Of a stretch of DNA of 21,199 bases, positions 1 through 6,463 are shown in pieces. The notes below the pieces were generated by a model. It ran no database searches. It was not told the DNA's origin and saw nothing but the letters and a program-made list of their open reading frames with translations. How positions within the stretch are numbered: the stretch's first letter is position 1; each line of letters begins with the position of its first letter. The DNA is taken from positions 1 through 21,199 of the forward strand of contig CAZEBB010000035.1 of NCBI GenBank assembly GCA_964510345.1, given 5' to 3'. The stretch comes from JAAYQA01 sp964510345 (GTDB lineage Bacteria > Bacillota > Clostridia > Tissierellales > Peptoniphilaceae). The position numbers and the translations under genes were made by a program.

Positions 1-48
1 CATGTGGAGACGGTGGTTCGATTGGGGAAGCTTCCAAAATAGAAACAG

Positions 49-92
49 CCTCCTTGGAGAAGGAGGTGGCAGCCGAAGGCTGACGGAGGATT
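49..92. repeat. Paired-hairpin intergenic repeat (Clostridia-type)
   Basis: Two hairpins sit back to back: CCTCCTT-ggag-AAGGAGG (49-66) and CAGCC-gaa-GGCTG (70-82), followed by ACGGAGGATTG. The layout (CCTCC stem, GGTGGC, short GC stem, CGGAGGATTG) resembles a short palindromic repeat that I recall as frequent between genes in Clostridia and Tissierellia. The hairpins are seen directly; the family assignment is from memory. It may be the tail of a longer element that starts left of the window. Confidence 0.5.
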
Positions 93-116
93 GACCGAGA
101 TAATAGGTCATGAGAA

Positions 117-187
117 GCGCAATAATTGCGCTGTCGATAATTTCAAGGCGCAAATATTGCGCATTGATATTTACGAATGCGCAATAA
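117..187. repeat. Three phased GCGCAATA palindromic sites, 31-bp period
   Basis: Three copies begin at 117, 148 and 179, exactly 31 bp apart. The first is GCGCAATAATTGCGC (perfect palindrome), the second GCGCAAATATTGCGC (near-perfect), and the third the half-site GCGCAATAACC. The spacers between the palindromes are 16 nt each and unlike one another. A 31-bp period is about three helical turns, so proteins bound to the sites would lie on the same DNA face. This suggests a tandem operator or iteron-like array. Too few and too short to be CRISPR. The next gene starts almost 200 bp downstream, so the regulated gene, if any, is uncertain. Confidence 0.6.
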
Positions 188-384
188 CCAAAATAGGTAT
201 TTATTAACTTTGGTATAGCTTAGTTCTATTTGAAATCCATTGGTGACTTGTACGATCGACTGTATCAAATAGTTTATGAGAAGACAGCAATATACTAAGA
301 TTTTTTCGCGTGTGGCGCATGTGCAGACGGTTTTGTTGTCTATAACTGAGCCATGTGCTTAAGGGTTAGGTGGAGAGTGGGTAG

Positions 385-930
385 ATGATTGGATTACAAA
401 GAGGGACCGTGAAGCTATTCGATCATGAAAAAGAATGGGAACTTGAAGCGCAGAGGACCATTTCCAGATTACAAAAGATTTTGGGTTCTGTCGCCAAGGA
501 CATTCAGCATGTGGGGAGTACAGCCATTCCAACGATAAAAGCCAAGCCGATCATTGATATTGCCGTTTCCGTTGAAAATTTCGCAGATGTTCTTGCCTTG
601 GAAGAGGAGTTGAGAAGAGAGGGGTTCTTTTACCGCCCTTCTGACGCCTTAGATAACCAACTTCTTTTTGCCAGTGGCAACTACTATGAAGGAACGGGAG
701 ATCTGCAAACACATTTTATTCATGTGGTTTTACAGGACAGCCGGGAATGGATCAACTACATCAATTTCAGAGATTATCTCAACAACAACCCTACGGCCGC
801 CAAAGCGTATGAGGATTTGAAAGTCGCTCTTGCGGCCGCTGCGCCGGTGGATGAAGGGAGAGAAAACTACCTGAAGGGCAAGCACGATTTTATTGTTTCT
901 ATGCTACGAAAGGCACTTGTGAGTTCGTAA
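385..930 (+). CDS. GrpB / UPF0157 family protein (nucleotidyltransferase-like)
   Basis: The 181-residue product carries the family signature HVGSTAIP followed by KPIIDIAVSV near residues 47-63. In the GrpB/UPF0157 family, which has a nucleotidyltransferase-like fold, the GS and D.D-like residues occupy the position of the transferase active site. Later conserved-looking segments are THFIHVV and INFRDYL. The length matches the usual 160-190 residues. The ATG is preceded by AGGTGGAG at 368-375, an acceptable ribosome-binding site. The family has no firmly established substrate; small-molecule nucleotidyl transfer is a guess from fold. It stands alone, with a GC-poor regulatory-looking region upstream and a gene stub downstream. 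Confidence 0.88.
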   Translation: MIGLQRGTVKLFDHEKEWELEAQRTISRLQKILGSVAKDIQHVGSTAIPTIKAKPIIDIAVSVENFADVLALEEELRREGFFYRPSDALDNQLLFASGNYYEGTGDLQTHFIHVVLQDSREWINYINFRDYLNNNPTAAKAYEDLKVALAAAAPVDEGRENYLKGKHDFIVSMLRKALVSS

Positions 931-963
931 GAAATAATTGTTGTGTAAGAGTGGAAAGAAGAT

Positions 964-1080
964 ATGAGCAGATTCGAATTACTGACAAACTATATACCGG
1001 TCATCCCGACAGATGCCATTGGCGAATGGTTCATTGACAAAGTAAACGATGGTTCTCCTTCAAGAATGGCTGCATATTAA
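964..1080 (+). pseudogene. 5' stub of a DUF6508-like gene
   Basis: A 38-codon ORF starts MSRFELLTNYIP and continues with IGEWFIDKVNDGSP before stopping. This resembles, from memory, the N-terminus of DUF6508 proteins (pattern LTSYIP..IGEWIID.ENDGTPEHP), which normally run to about 130-150 residues. After NDGSP the similarity ends and TAA follows within six codons. It therefore looks like the first quarter of a gene whose remainder was deleted. A weak purine-rich site precedes the ATG. Whether anything is translated is unknown. The break lies directly before the decayed ATPase promoter at 1125, so both may trace to one deletion. Confidence 0.45.
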
Positions 1081-1124
1081 AATGGCTTAATCATCTACAT
1101 GATATCGACATCTCTTAGTAAAAA

Positions 1125-1175
1125 TTTCCATCATAATGGACAAAATCTAGGTTTGCATCATGATACAGAGAATTG
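1125..1175 (+). pseudogene. Decayed promoter and start of a DUF4143 ATPase gene
   Basis: This stretch aligns with the promoter and start of the intact ATPase gene (1930-1978). Shared blocks, in order, are TCCAT-ATAATGGACAAAA, AGGT-TGCA, CATGAT and AGAGA. Translation from the matching ATG (1160) gives MIQR and then stops after eleven codons, against MINR in the intact gene. It thus looks like the surviving 5' end of a second ATPase copy whose body was lost. The left half of the palindrome has decayed and no good -35 is visible, so promoter activity is doubtful. Confidence 0.6.
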
Positions 1176-1201
1176 TCTTGATGGCGCAATTATGATAAAA
1201 T
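1173..1201 (+). promoter_or_regulatory. Predicted promoter of the toxin-antitoxin operon
   Basis: TTGTCT (1173-1178) and TAAAAT (1196-1201) are 17 nt apart. Transcription would begin just before the AGGAGGT ribosome site at 1211-1217. The spacer contains GGCGCAATTATG, echoing the GCGCAAT palindromes at 117-187. These antitoxins usually repress their own promoter, but no clean dyad could be assigned as operator. Confidence 0.45.
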
Positions 1202-1223
1202 AACGCCATTAGGAGGTGGGTAC

Positions 1224-1493
1224 ATGATTACGATACGTCCGGTATCAGATTTACGTAATCGCTTTTCAGAAATTGAGAATACGGTTAATGCGGGAACCCC
1301 TGTCTACTTAACGAAAAACGGCTACGGCACAATGGTTGTCTTGAGTTTAGAGCAATATACGGCACTGACGGAAGATGTAGAGGCTAGGCTCGATGAGGCA
1401 GACCGGATGGCGCAGAGGACGAAAGAGCGTTTTACGGCGGATGAGGTTTTTAGCAGGGTGAAAAAGCGCATCAAGGAAAATGAAAAAATATAG
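1224..1493 (+). CDS. Type II antitoxin, Phd/YefM family
   Basis: This 89-residue protein begins MITIRPVSDLRNRFSEIE, the typical Phd/YefM N-terminal DNA-binding segment, followed by the beta-strand region PVYLTKNGYGTMVVLSLEQY. The C-terminal half (about 45-89) is charged and helical, as expected for the tail that wraps the toxin. AGGAGGTGGG lies 4-13 nt before the ATG. Its stop overlaps the toxin start by 14 bp, the usual translational coupling of such pairs. It should neutralise the downstream ParE/RelE-type toxin and repress its own promoter. A decayed copy of its last third is present at 3236-3337. Confidence 0.93.
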   Translation: MITIRPVSDLRNRFSEIENTVNAGTPVYLTKNGYGTMVVLSLEQYTALTEDVEARLDEADRMAQRTKERFTADEVFSRVKKRIKENEKI

Positions 1494-1788
1494 TCTACAA
1501 TTTCTTCCTCTTTTTGAGGAAGATTTAAATCAAATTGTCGACTACATCACCTTTCAGCTTGAGAATCCTCAATTGGCTTTGTCGCTTGTTGATGATGTTT
1601 ACCGAGCAATTTTTGAGCGTCTTCCTCACGCAGAGAGCTTTGAAATGTATCATTCGAGAAAGCAGCGTTCACTTCCCTACTACCGAATCTATGTTAAGAA
1701 TTTCATCGTGTTTTATGTTGTTGATGACGACGTAATGGAAGTCCGGCGCATTTTGTATGGTCGCCGCGACTGGAAGAATCAACTGTAA
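1480..1788 (+). CDS. Type II toxin, RelE/ParE superfamily
   Basis: The 102-residue protein has RelE/ParE layout: a first strand (YSLQFLPLFEEDL), a two-helix hairpin (about 15-50, IVDYITFQLENPQLALSLVDDVYRAI) and a C-terminal sheet ending RRILYGRRDW. The helix PLFEEDLNQIVDYI and the motif Y..R.L.YGRRDW are typical. Targets in this superfamily are ribosome-bound mRNA (RelE) or gyrase (ParE); sequence alone does not decide, though the profile looks closer to ParE. The ATG lies inside the antitoxin gene, 14 bp before its end. It appears intact, unlike the frameshifted copy at 3324-3392. Confidence 0.92.
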   Translation: MKKYSLQFLPLFEEDLNQIVDYITFQLENPQLALSLVDDVYRAIFERLPHAESFEMYHSRKQRSLPYYRIYVKNFIVFYVVDDDVMEVRRILYGRRDWKNQL

Positions 1789-1826
1789 ATAAGGATAAAT
1801 CAATATTCAATTAGTTTTTCTGGAGG

Positions 1827-1855
1827 AAAGCAACCGAACAGAGGTTGCTTTTTAA
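1827..1855 (+). terminator. Rho-independent terminator after the toxin gene
   Basis: AAAGCAACC pairs with GGTTGCTTT around a 7-nt loop, followed by a T-rich run. It closes the toxin-antitoxin operon and insulates it from the ATPase gene. Confidence 0.8.
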
Positions 1856-1890
1856 ATTTCGAGATAATCACATAATTAGACTTAACTAAT

Positions 1891-1949
1891 TCCATTATAA
1901 TGGACAAATTAATTGAATTATTGAGTTTTGTCCATTATAATGGACAAAA
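1891..1949 (+). promoter_or_regulatory. Palindromic promoter-operator of the first DUF4143 ATPase
   Basis: The sequence 1926-1949 is a perfect 24-bp palindrome with arm TTTTGTCCATTA; its core is GTCCATTATAATGGAC. A second copy, TCCATTATAATGGACAAA, starts at 1891, 40 bp upstream of the matching base at 1931. A sigma-A-type promoter fits exactly: TTGAAT (1913-1918), 17-nt spacer, TATAAT (1936-1941). The -10 box is therefore the centre of the palindrome, and a protein bound there would block RNA polymerase. Degenerate copies lie at 1125-1145 and 4821-4878. The regulator is not known; self-regulation by the ATPase is one possibility. Confidence 0.75.
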
Positions 1950-1963
1950 GCGAGGTATGCAAC

Positions 1964-3184
1964 ATGATTAATAGAGAGACTTATATCAATAGAATCATTC
2001 CCTTCATCGATACTGAAGTAATTAAAGTGATGACGGGCGTACGGCGTTCAGGGAAATCGGTCATGCTTGAACTGGTACAAGAGCATCTAGTACAACAAGG
2101 TGTAAATCGAAGCCAGTTTTTTGTTCTCAACTTTGAGGAGATCATGAATGAACCGTATCTTGAGTACCATGCATTGAATCAACTCATCGAAGACTTCATT
2201 GCTATCAACGAAGAGAAGACCTATATATTTCTCGATGAAGTACAGGAAGTCAATTCATTTGAAAAAGTCATCAACTCTCTGCGCGCTCGACATGGCAATA
2301 AAGTCGATATTTACATTACCGGGTCCAATGCAAAGCTACTTTCCGGAGAACTGGCTACGTTGATTAGCGGACGCTTCGTGCAATTCGAGATCTTCCCCTT
2401 TACATTCTCTGAATTCATTCAGGGCAAAAGAAGCATCGGTCAAAAGGCAACGGACTTCGAATTCTTACAGCAATTTTTAACAGAAGGAGGAATGCCTTTT
2501 CCCATCTTTCAAGACTTAGCCTATCAGGATCGCGTAAACTATCTGTCCGATATTTATAATTCCATCATCTTAAAAGATATTATCGAGAGGGAGACCATTA
2601 GAGAGCCTGAGTTGTTGAGGCGGCTCCTAAACTATTTGTTTGCGAATACAGGCCGCACCTTCTCGGCGAACTCGATTGTCCGATACTTGAAGAATGAAGG
2701 GATCCGCGCTTCGGTAACGACTATCTTGAATTATTTAGGTTATGCACAAAGCGCCTATGCCATTATCCCAATCTCGCGCGTTGACATTCAAAGGAAAAAG
2801 TACTTATCAAGCCAGGAGAAATACTACGTGATCGATCATGGTCTGCGGCAAGCGATCATTGGCAGAAATGAAGAAGATATTGAACTCGTATTGGAGAATA
2901 TCGTTTTGTTAGAGCTTATCTCCCGTGGCTATCATGTGTATGTAGGTAAAACAAACCAATATGAGGTGGATTTTGTTGCAGAGAAAAAGACCTTTCAGGG
3001 CATAGATCGCGAATACTATCAAGTGAGCTATCTGCTCGCCACACAAGAAACGCGTGAAAGAGAGTTCCGATCCCTCAAGGAAATCCAAGATAATTTTTCA
3101 AAAACGGTGCTGTCTTTAGATCCAATCACAGTTGATTCGGACGGCATTCAACATAAGAACTTAATTAACTGGTTATTGGATTAA
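1964..3184 (+). CDS. AAA ATPase with C-terminal DUF4143 domain (AAA_14 type)
   Basis: With the ATG at 1964 (after GAGGT at 1952-1956) the product is 406 residues; an upstream in-frame ATG at 1928 lies inside the promoter palindrome and is rejected. Walker A GVRRSGKS is at 25-32, Walker B YIFLDE at 87-92, and a sensor-like TGSN at 119-122 is followed by LISGRF at 133-138. The C-terminal part is the DUF4143 region and ends with VDFVAEK and YYQVSYLL, resembling a PD-(D/E)XK nuclease-like fold. The family occurs as many paralogues in bacteria and archaea, and its role is not established. It is flanked by toxin-antitoxin genes, intact upstream and decayed downstream. A divergent paralogue lies at 9260. 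Confidence 0.9.
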   Translation: MINRETYINRIIPFIDTEVIKVMTGVRRSGKSVMLELVQEHLVQQGVNRSQFFVLNFEEIMNEPYLEYHALNQLIEDFIAINEEKTYIFLDEVQEVNSFEKVINSLRARHGNKVDIYITGSNAKLLSGELATLISGRFVQFEIFPFTFSEFIQGKRSIGQKATDFEFLQQFLTEGGMPFPIFQDLAYQDRVNYLSDIYNSIILKDIIERETIREPELLRRLLNYLFANTGRTFSANSIVRYLKNEGIRASVTTILNYLGYAQSAYAIIPISRVDIQRKKYLSSQEKYYVIDHGLRQAIIGRNEEDIELVLENIVLLELISRGYHVYVGKTNQYEVDFVAEKKTFQGIDREYYQVSYLLATQETREREFRSLKEIQDNFSKTVLSLDPITVDSDGIQHKNLINWLLD

Positions 3185-3235
3185 CCTCGAACATCGGAAC
3201 TTTGACAAAGATGATAAACTAAGCGTGAAGAAGGT

Positions 3236-3392
3236 GATGAGGCAGACCCTATGGCACAAAAGACGACAGAGCGTTCTTCAGCGGATGAGGCTTTTAGCAG
3301 GGTGAAAGAGCGTATCAAAGGAAATGAAAAACGATAAACTGCAGTTCGTTCCGCTCTTTGAGGAAGATTGAATCGCATTGTCGATCAAAGTC
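3236..3392 (+). pseudogene. Remnant of a second antitoxin-toxin pair
   Basis: The frame at 3236-3337 reads DEADPMAQKTTERSSADEAF and then SRVKERIKGNEKR and stop, closely matching residues 57-89 of the intact antitoxin (DEADRMAQRTKERFTADEVF and on). An overlapping ATG at 3324 gives MKNDKLQFVPLFEED, matching the intact toxin start MKKYSLQFLPLFEED. Deletion of one T then creates a stop at 3369; restoring the frame continues DLNRIVD, like the toxin's DLNQIVD. Homology then fades. The first two thirds of the antitoxin and most of the toxin are missing. The overlap architecture is kept, so this was once a complete pair. Confidence 0.85.
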
Positions 3393-3445
3393 CCCCTTTT
3401 AAAGACAGGCACTATAGACGGCACAAAGAAAATATCAGAATGAAG

Positions 3446-3484
3446 AAATGGTCGGTGGTAAATCCACTGGCCATTTTGTTTTTT
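3446..3484 (+). terminator. Probable terminator downstream of the toxin remnant
   Basis: AAATGGTCGGTGG folds on CCACTGGCCATTT, with G-U type pairs at some positions, followed by TGTTTTTT. It is placed where the lost toxin gene or the ATPase transcript would end. Confidence 0.6.
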
Positions 3485-3530
3485 AGTTGGAATGTCGGTA
3501 TATGGAGTACTATTGATTATTAGTGCAAGG

Positions 3531-3559
3531 TTAAGATAACACAAGCAGTTTTATATGAT
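3531..3559 (+). promoter_or_regulatory. Possible promoter of the lipoprotein gene
   Basis: TTAAGA (3531-3536) and TATGAT (3554-3559) are 17 nt apart, about 70 bp before the lipoprotein start. The overlapping TATACT (3559-3564) is an alternative -10. The match to consensus is moderate. Confidence 0.35.
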
Positions 3560-3629
3560 ATACTGTTAAAGTGGTTGAGAGAACTGAAACGAAAAAAGTT
3601 CGTGAAATAGCGTTGAAAAGGAGATAGGC

Positions 3630-4769
3630 ATGAAAAAATGGAGTCTTTTATTACTTATCGTAGTTTTTTCTATTCTTAAGGCTTGTAGTAACAAATCAGA
3701 AAATGAACCCATCAACGAAACTGAAGTTGTAGAAACCGAGCAGCAGACAACTGAACTCGAAGAAACAACGAGTAATGATAGTCAATCAGAGGACAGCAAG
3801 TCAGAGGAGCCTGTAATCGAGGACGAATTAATTAAAATGACTCCTTCAGAGCAATTTGCCCATGAATATTTATCAGCGCTTTTTGAAGGTGAGATAGACT
3901 TTGAGAATACCTATTTACCGGTCACAGTATCTATAGAATCTTTTGAACAGTACATTAAGGAATGGCAAGGGAAACTGACTTTTTCGGATTTCAAGATGTC
4001 GATCAGTAATGGCTTCCTTGTTTCTGATGGCGAGGTTATTTCCTATTCTCCCCAACCGGAAAAACGGCGTAAGGTCTTTGCTTATGAACTACTGGAAGAT
4101 AAAGTGTATATTCCTGAGTTTTTCGTACAAGACGTTCAAATTGGGCTGAATAAGAACGCTGAGTTTATTATTAACGGCATTCATTCAAAGGACATCAATC
4201 CGGAATTTGATTCATTCGCAACAGGATCTCTTGGACTCACGACGCCCGCTTTTCTCATTCCCAAGACGCTACGGGTAACCGATATCGTTGTTGAGCAAGA
4301 CATTCTCGAAGATGCAGTTTTTCATGGAGACGTTCACAATGGATCTTATATTGGACCCAAAGATTTTACAACTAACCTGGACATCATTGATCAAGATGCA
4401 TTAAAAGAGTTTATTGAAAGAACCATGCAGGAAATTATCAATGCATATACTTCCGGAGGTACAAAAGAGGATGTAAAACATTTGTTTGAAGAAGGAACGA
4501 GTGATAATGTACTCACTAAAATAACAAATTGGAATAATGAAGCAAGTGACGGTGGACCGTATCGATACGAGATCAAGGAAATCAAAAGTATTGATTTTTC
4601 CTATAAAGACACGGTAAAGGTGATTGTTGAAGCGAGTCTAATCTATAAACACTATCAAGGACGAACGGAGTTTGATCAAACGGGGACTTCAATGATTTGG
4701 GTGCAGTTGAATAGCGTAGATGATTTCATCATCGACAAGGCACAGCATCCAGATTATTTATTTGACTAA
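3630..4769 (+). CDS. Putative lipoprotein of unknown function
   Basis: This 379-residue protein has a signal peptide (MKKWSLLLLIVVFSI) and a lipobox-like LKAC with Cys19, so it should be anchored outside the membrane. Residues about 24-68 form an acidic Thr/Ser/Glu-rich linker. The remainder is globular. The section from about 250 onward (FIERTMQEIINAYTSGGTKE, later YEIKEIKSIDFSYKDTVKV) has a helix-then-sheet look, perhaps NTF2-like; this is inference only. AAAGGAGATAGGC precedes the ATG. It is not obviously linked to its neighbours. I do not recognise a named family. Codon use is A/T-richer than in genes of the right half. Confidence 0.8.
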   Translation: MKKWSLLLLIVVFSILKACSNKSENEPINETEVVETEQQTTELEETTSNDSQSEDSKSEEPVIEDELIKMTPSEQFAHEYLSALFEGEIDFENTYLPVTVSIESFEQYIKEWQGKLTFSDFKMSISNGFLVSDGEVISYSPQPEKRRKVFAYELLEDKVYIPEFFVQDVQIGLNKNAEFIINGIHSKDINPEFDSFATGSLGLTTPAFLIPKTLRVTDIVVEQDILEDAVFHGDVHNGSYIGPKDFTTNLDIIDQDALKEFIERTMQEIINAYTSGGTKEDVKHLFEEGTSDNVLTKITNWNNEASDGGPYRYEIKEIKSIDFSYKDTVKVIVEASLIYKHYQGRTEFDQTGTSMIWVQLNSVDDFIIDKAQHPDYLFD

Positions 4770-4820
4770 TATTTGTAAAGGGCTTAAAAAATCACGAACA
4801 GGCTTTTTCTCATGATAATT

Positions 4821-4878
4821 TCTATTGTAATGGAAGAACAGTTAGATTCTATAAGTTTATCCATTACGATGGACAAAG
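4821..4878 (+). promoter_or_regulatory. Degenerate copy of the palindromic ATPase promoter
   Basis: TCTATTGTAATGGA (4821) and TCCATTACGATGGACAAA (4860) repeat the two-site layout seen at 1891 and 1931, here 39 bp apart. The promoter geometry is also kept: TTAGAT (4842-4847), 17-nt spacer, TACGAT (4865-4870). It lies about 30 bp before a small ORF and 160 bp before the Imm5-like gene. It either drives these genes or is a relic of another ATPase copy. Confidence 0.55.
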
Positions 4879-4903
4879 AAATCTCAAATCAAGGATTGAT
4901 AGG

Positions 4904-5035
4904 ATGAAAGACGCGGGCATCGAATATTTGCGATTTTCTAATCGGAGAATGAGACAATTGTATGAGTCGCTGGGAGTTCGGGAGGATGTATTTCATTTCG
5001 ATATTCCATTTCCGACAGGTGGTGATCGAGTATGA
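4904..5035 (+). CDS. Small ORF (43 aa), translationally coupled to the next gene
   Basis: The ORF starts MKDAGIEYLRFSNRRMRQLY and ends PFPTGGDRV, with its TGA overlapping the next ATG (ATGA). GATAGG precedes the start weakly. The sequence is amphipathic and looks like the tail of a larger protein rather than a complete domain; I do not recognise it. It may be a small partner of the Imm5-like protein or the remnant of a truncated gene. The overlap with the downstream start is the main argument that it is or was translated. Confidence 0.4.
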   Translation: MKDAGIEYLRFSNRRMRQLYESLGVREDVFHFDIPFPTGGDRV

Positions 5036-5532
5036 CAAAAAGAAGAAAAGTGTTAACGGAAAAAGACGTCCCGTGCATATTGGACATTAAGGAATTAGTC
5101 GAAACGCAGGAGAAAATGTTGATCGCAGAATGGGCACTGGAGCTTGCGGAGTTGGAAATACTGCCCTTATGGGAAGAGTATGCACCAACGGATGATCGTC
5201 CGACCCGCGCGATTCGCGCCGCGAGGAAGTGGTTGGCAAAGGAGATCAAACTCCCCGAAGCGAAACGGGCTATCCTTGCCTGTCATGCGGCCGCCAGAGA
5301 AGCTGAAACGAATCCCAAGGCACAAGAAGCTGCCAGAGCCATCGGACAAACTGCCTCCACGATCCATTCAAAACGGCATGCACTTGGACTGATCTCGTAT
5401 GGCTTGTTGGCTCTTGCGTACGAAAAGGCAGGAGTCAATGCGCCTTGGAGTGAAATAATCGGTATTGCTGCCGTGCGGTGTGATCGATACTTGGAAAGCC
5501 TAAAAAACAGGATTCATGCCGATTCCTTATGA
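5032..5532 (+). CDS. Putative immunity protein, Imm5-like
   Basis: The 166-residue helical protein contains EWALELAELEILPLWEEYAP, then DDRPTRAIRAARKWL, and later QTASTIHSKRHALGLISYGL. This pattern (EWAL.CAE..LPL.E...P.DDRP..AI.AAR.W) is what I recall for the Imm5-like putative immunity family, implicated by gene context in toxin-immunity systems. No cognate polymorphic toxin is visible in the window, so it is an orphan here. The start overlaps the stop of the 43-residue ORF (ATGA), and GGTGGTGATCGAG upstream supplies a ribosome-binding site. A role outside toxin immunity is quite possible; many such proteins occur alone. Confidence 0.75.
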   Translation: MTKRRKVLTEKDVPCILDIKELVETQEKMLIAEWALELAELEILPLWEEYAPTDDRPTRAIRAARKWLAKEIKLPEAKRAILACHAAAREAETNPKAQEAARAIGQTASTIHSKRHALGLISYGLLALAYEKAGVNAPWSEIIGIAAVRCDRYLESLKNRIHADSL

Positions 5533-5635
5533 ATTCATGAATATTTTCATTGGTAAAAATGTAGTAGGATACCCTCAATAACAGTACAATAATCGTATGA
5601 TTTGATTGCTGAAATATTGTACAGGAGGATGCTCA

Positions 5636-6442
5636 TTGGACATTCAAACCAGTGTAAAGATGATCGAATCCTATTTGGATCTCGACAGAACACCTGTGGG
5701 AATTAAGTTCTTCCACAACAAGGAAGACTTCGACAATTTCGAAGTGGATCAGAAAAGCCGCAAGGTCACATACTGCAATTCCGTGCAGTTGGCCAGCAAA
5801 GGTGAGTCGATGAAACTCACGAAGGAAAATCAGGCGTGCCCGAACGGAGCTTTCGCGCTGAATTTCACGGATGTACCCGACCCGATCGCAAGTGGTATGG
5901 GTCGCTTCAAAAAGGGCATCTACAACGATGTGGAAACTTCCAAGAAGATCAACGACGACATGGTCTTCATGAAGGACAGAACGTACGGGATCGCCGTGAT
6001 GCCGTTGGATAAATACGTTACGGAGCCGGACGTGGTCATCGTGGTGGGCAGCTCGTACAATATCATGCGAATCATTCAAGGGAATGGACACTTCAACGGA
6101 TACACGAACAACTTGCGTACCGTCGGTTTGCAAGCGGTTTGCCAAGACTTAACGTCGTACCCCTACAACACGGAAGACATCAATATTTCCCTGCTGTGCC
6201 CGGGCACTCGACTGGTCGCGAACTGGGTTCCCAATGAGATCGGCGTGGGCATTCCCTTCAAGAAATGGTATGAGATCGTGGAAGGCGTGAAGCAAACGAC
6301 GAATCCCTTCGAAAGGAACAAAAATAAAGAAGCGATCATCAAGCGCTTGGAAGCGAACGGCTTGGATGCAAGTGAAGTCAAGCTGGACGAGAACTACGAT
6401 GACGGATCGTACAGTGGCGGAAGTATCGATATCGAACAATAA
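5636..6442 (+). CDS. DUF169 domain-containing protein
   Basis: The product is about 268 residues when started at TTG 5636, which lies 7 nt after AGGAGG (5623-5628). The upstream in-frame TTG at 5606 has no such site and would include the Shine-Dalgarno sequence as coding. Family features are LDLDRTPVGIKFF near the N-terminus, a cysteine in TYCNSV, ACPNGAFAL, the central VVIVVGSSYNIMRIIQ, QAVCQDL and LLCPGTR. Several separated cysteines suggest metal or Fe-S binding in this family, but that is inference. DUF169 proteins are common in anaerobes and archaea, and their function is unknown. It forms a single-gene unit ending at a terminator. Confidence 0.9.
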   Translation: MDIQTSVKMIESYLDLDRTPVGIKFFHNKEDFDNFEVDQKSRKVTYCNSVQLASKGESMKLTKENQACPNGAFALNFTDVPDPIASGMGRFKKGIYNDVETSKKINDDMVFMKDRTYGIAVMPLDKYVTEPDVVIVVGSSYNIMRIIQGNGHFNGYTNNLRTVGLQAVCQDLTSYPYNTEDINISLLCPGTRLVANWVPNEIGVGIPFKKWYEIVEGVKQTTNPFERNKNKEAIIKRLEANGLDASEVKLDENYDDGSYSGGSIDIEQ

Positions 6443-6463
6443 AAATAGGAACTAAGGTAATTT

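Noticed and set aside
117..187. Possible CRISPR array
   Set aside because: Repeats are only about 15 nt, spacers 16 nt, three copies, the last a half-site, and no cas genes are present. An operator array is more fitting.
4780..4816. Terminator after the lipoprotein gene
   Set aside because: AAAGGGCTT and AGGCTTTTT suggest a stem but pair poorly; too weak to list.
5633..6439. Minus-strand frames opposite the DUF169 gene
   Set aside because: They mirror a well-supported gene; their composition (His/Arg/Val-rich) is typical of antisense shadows.
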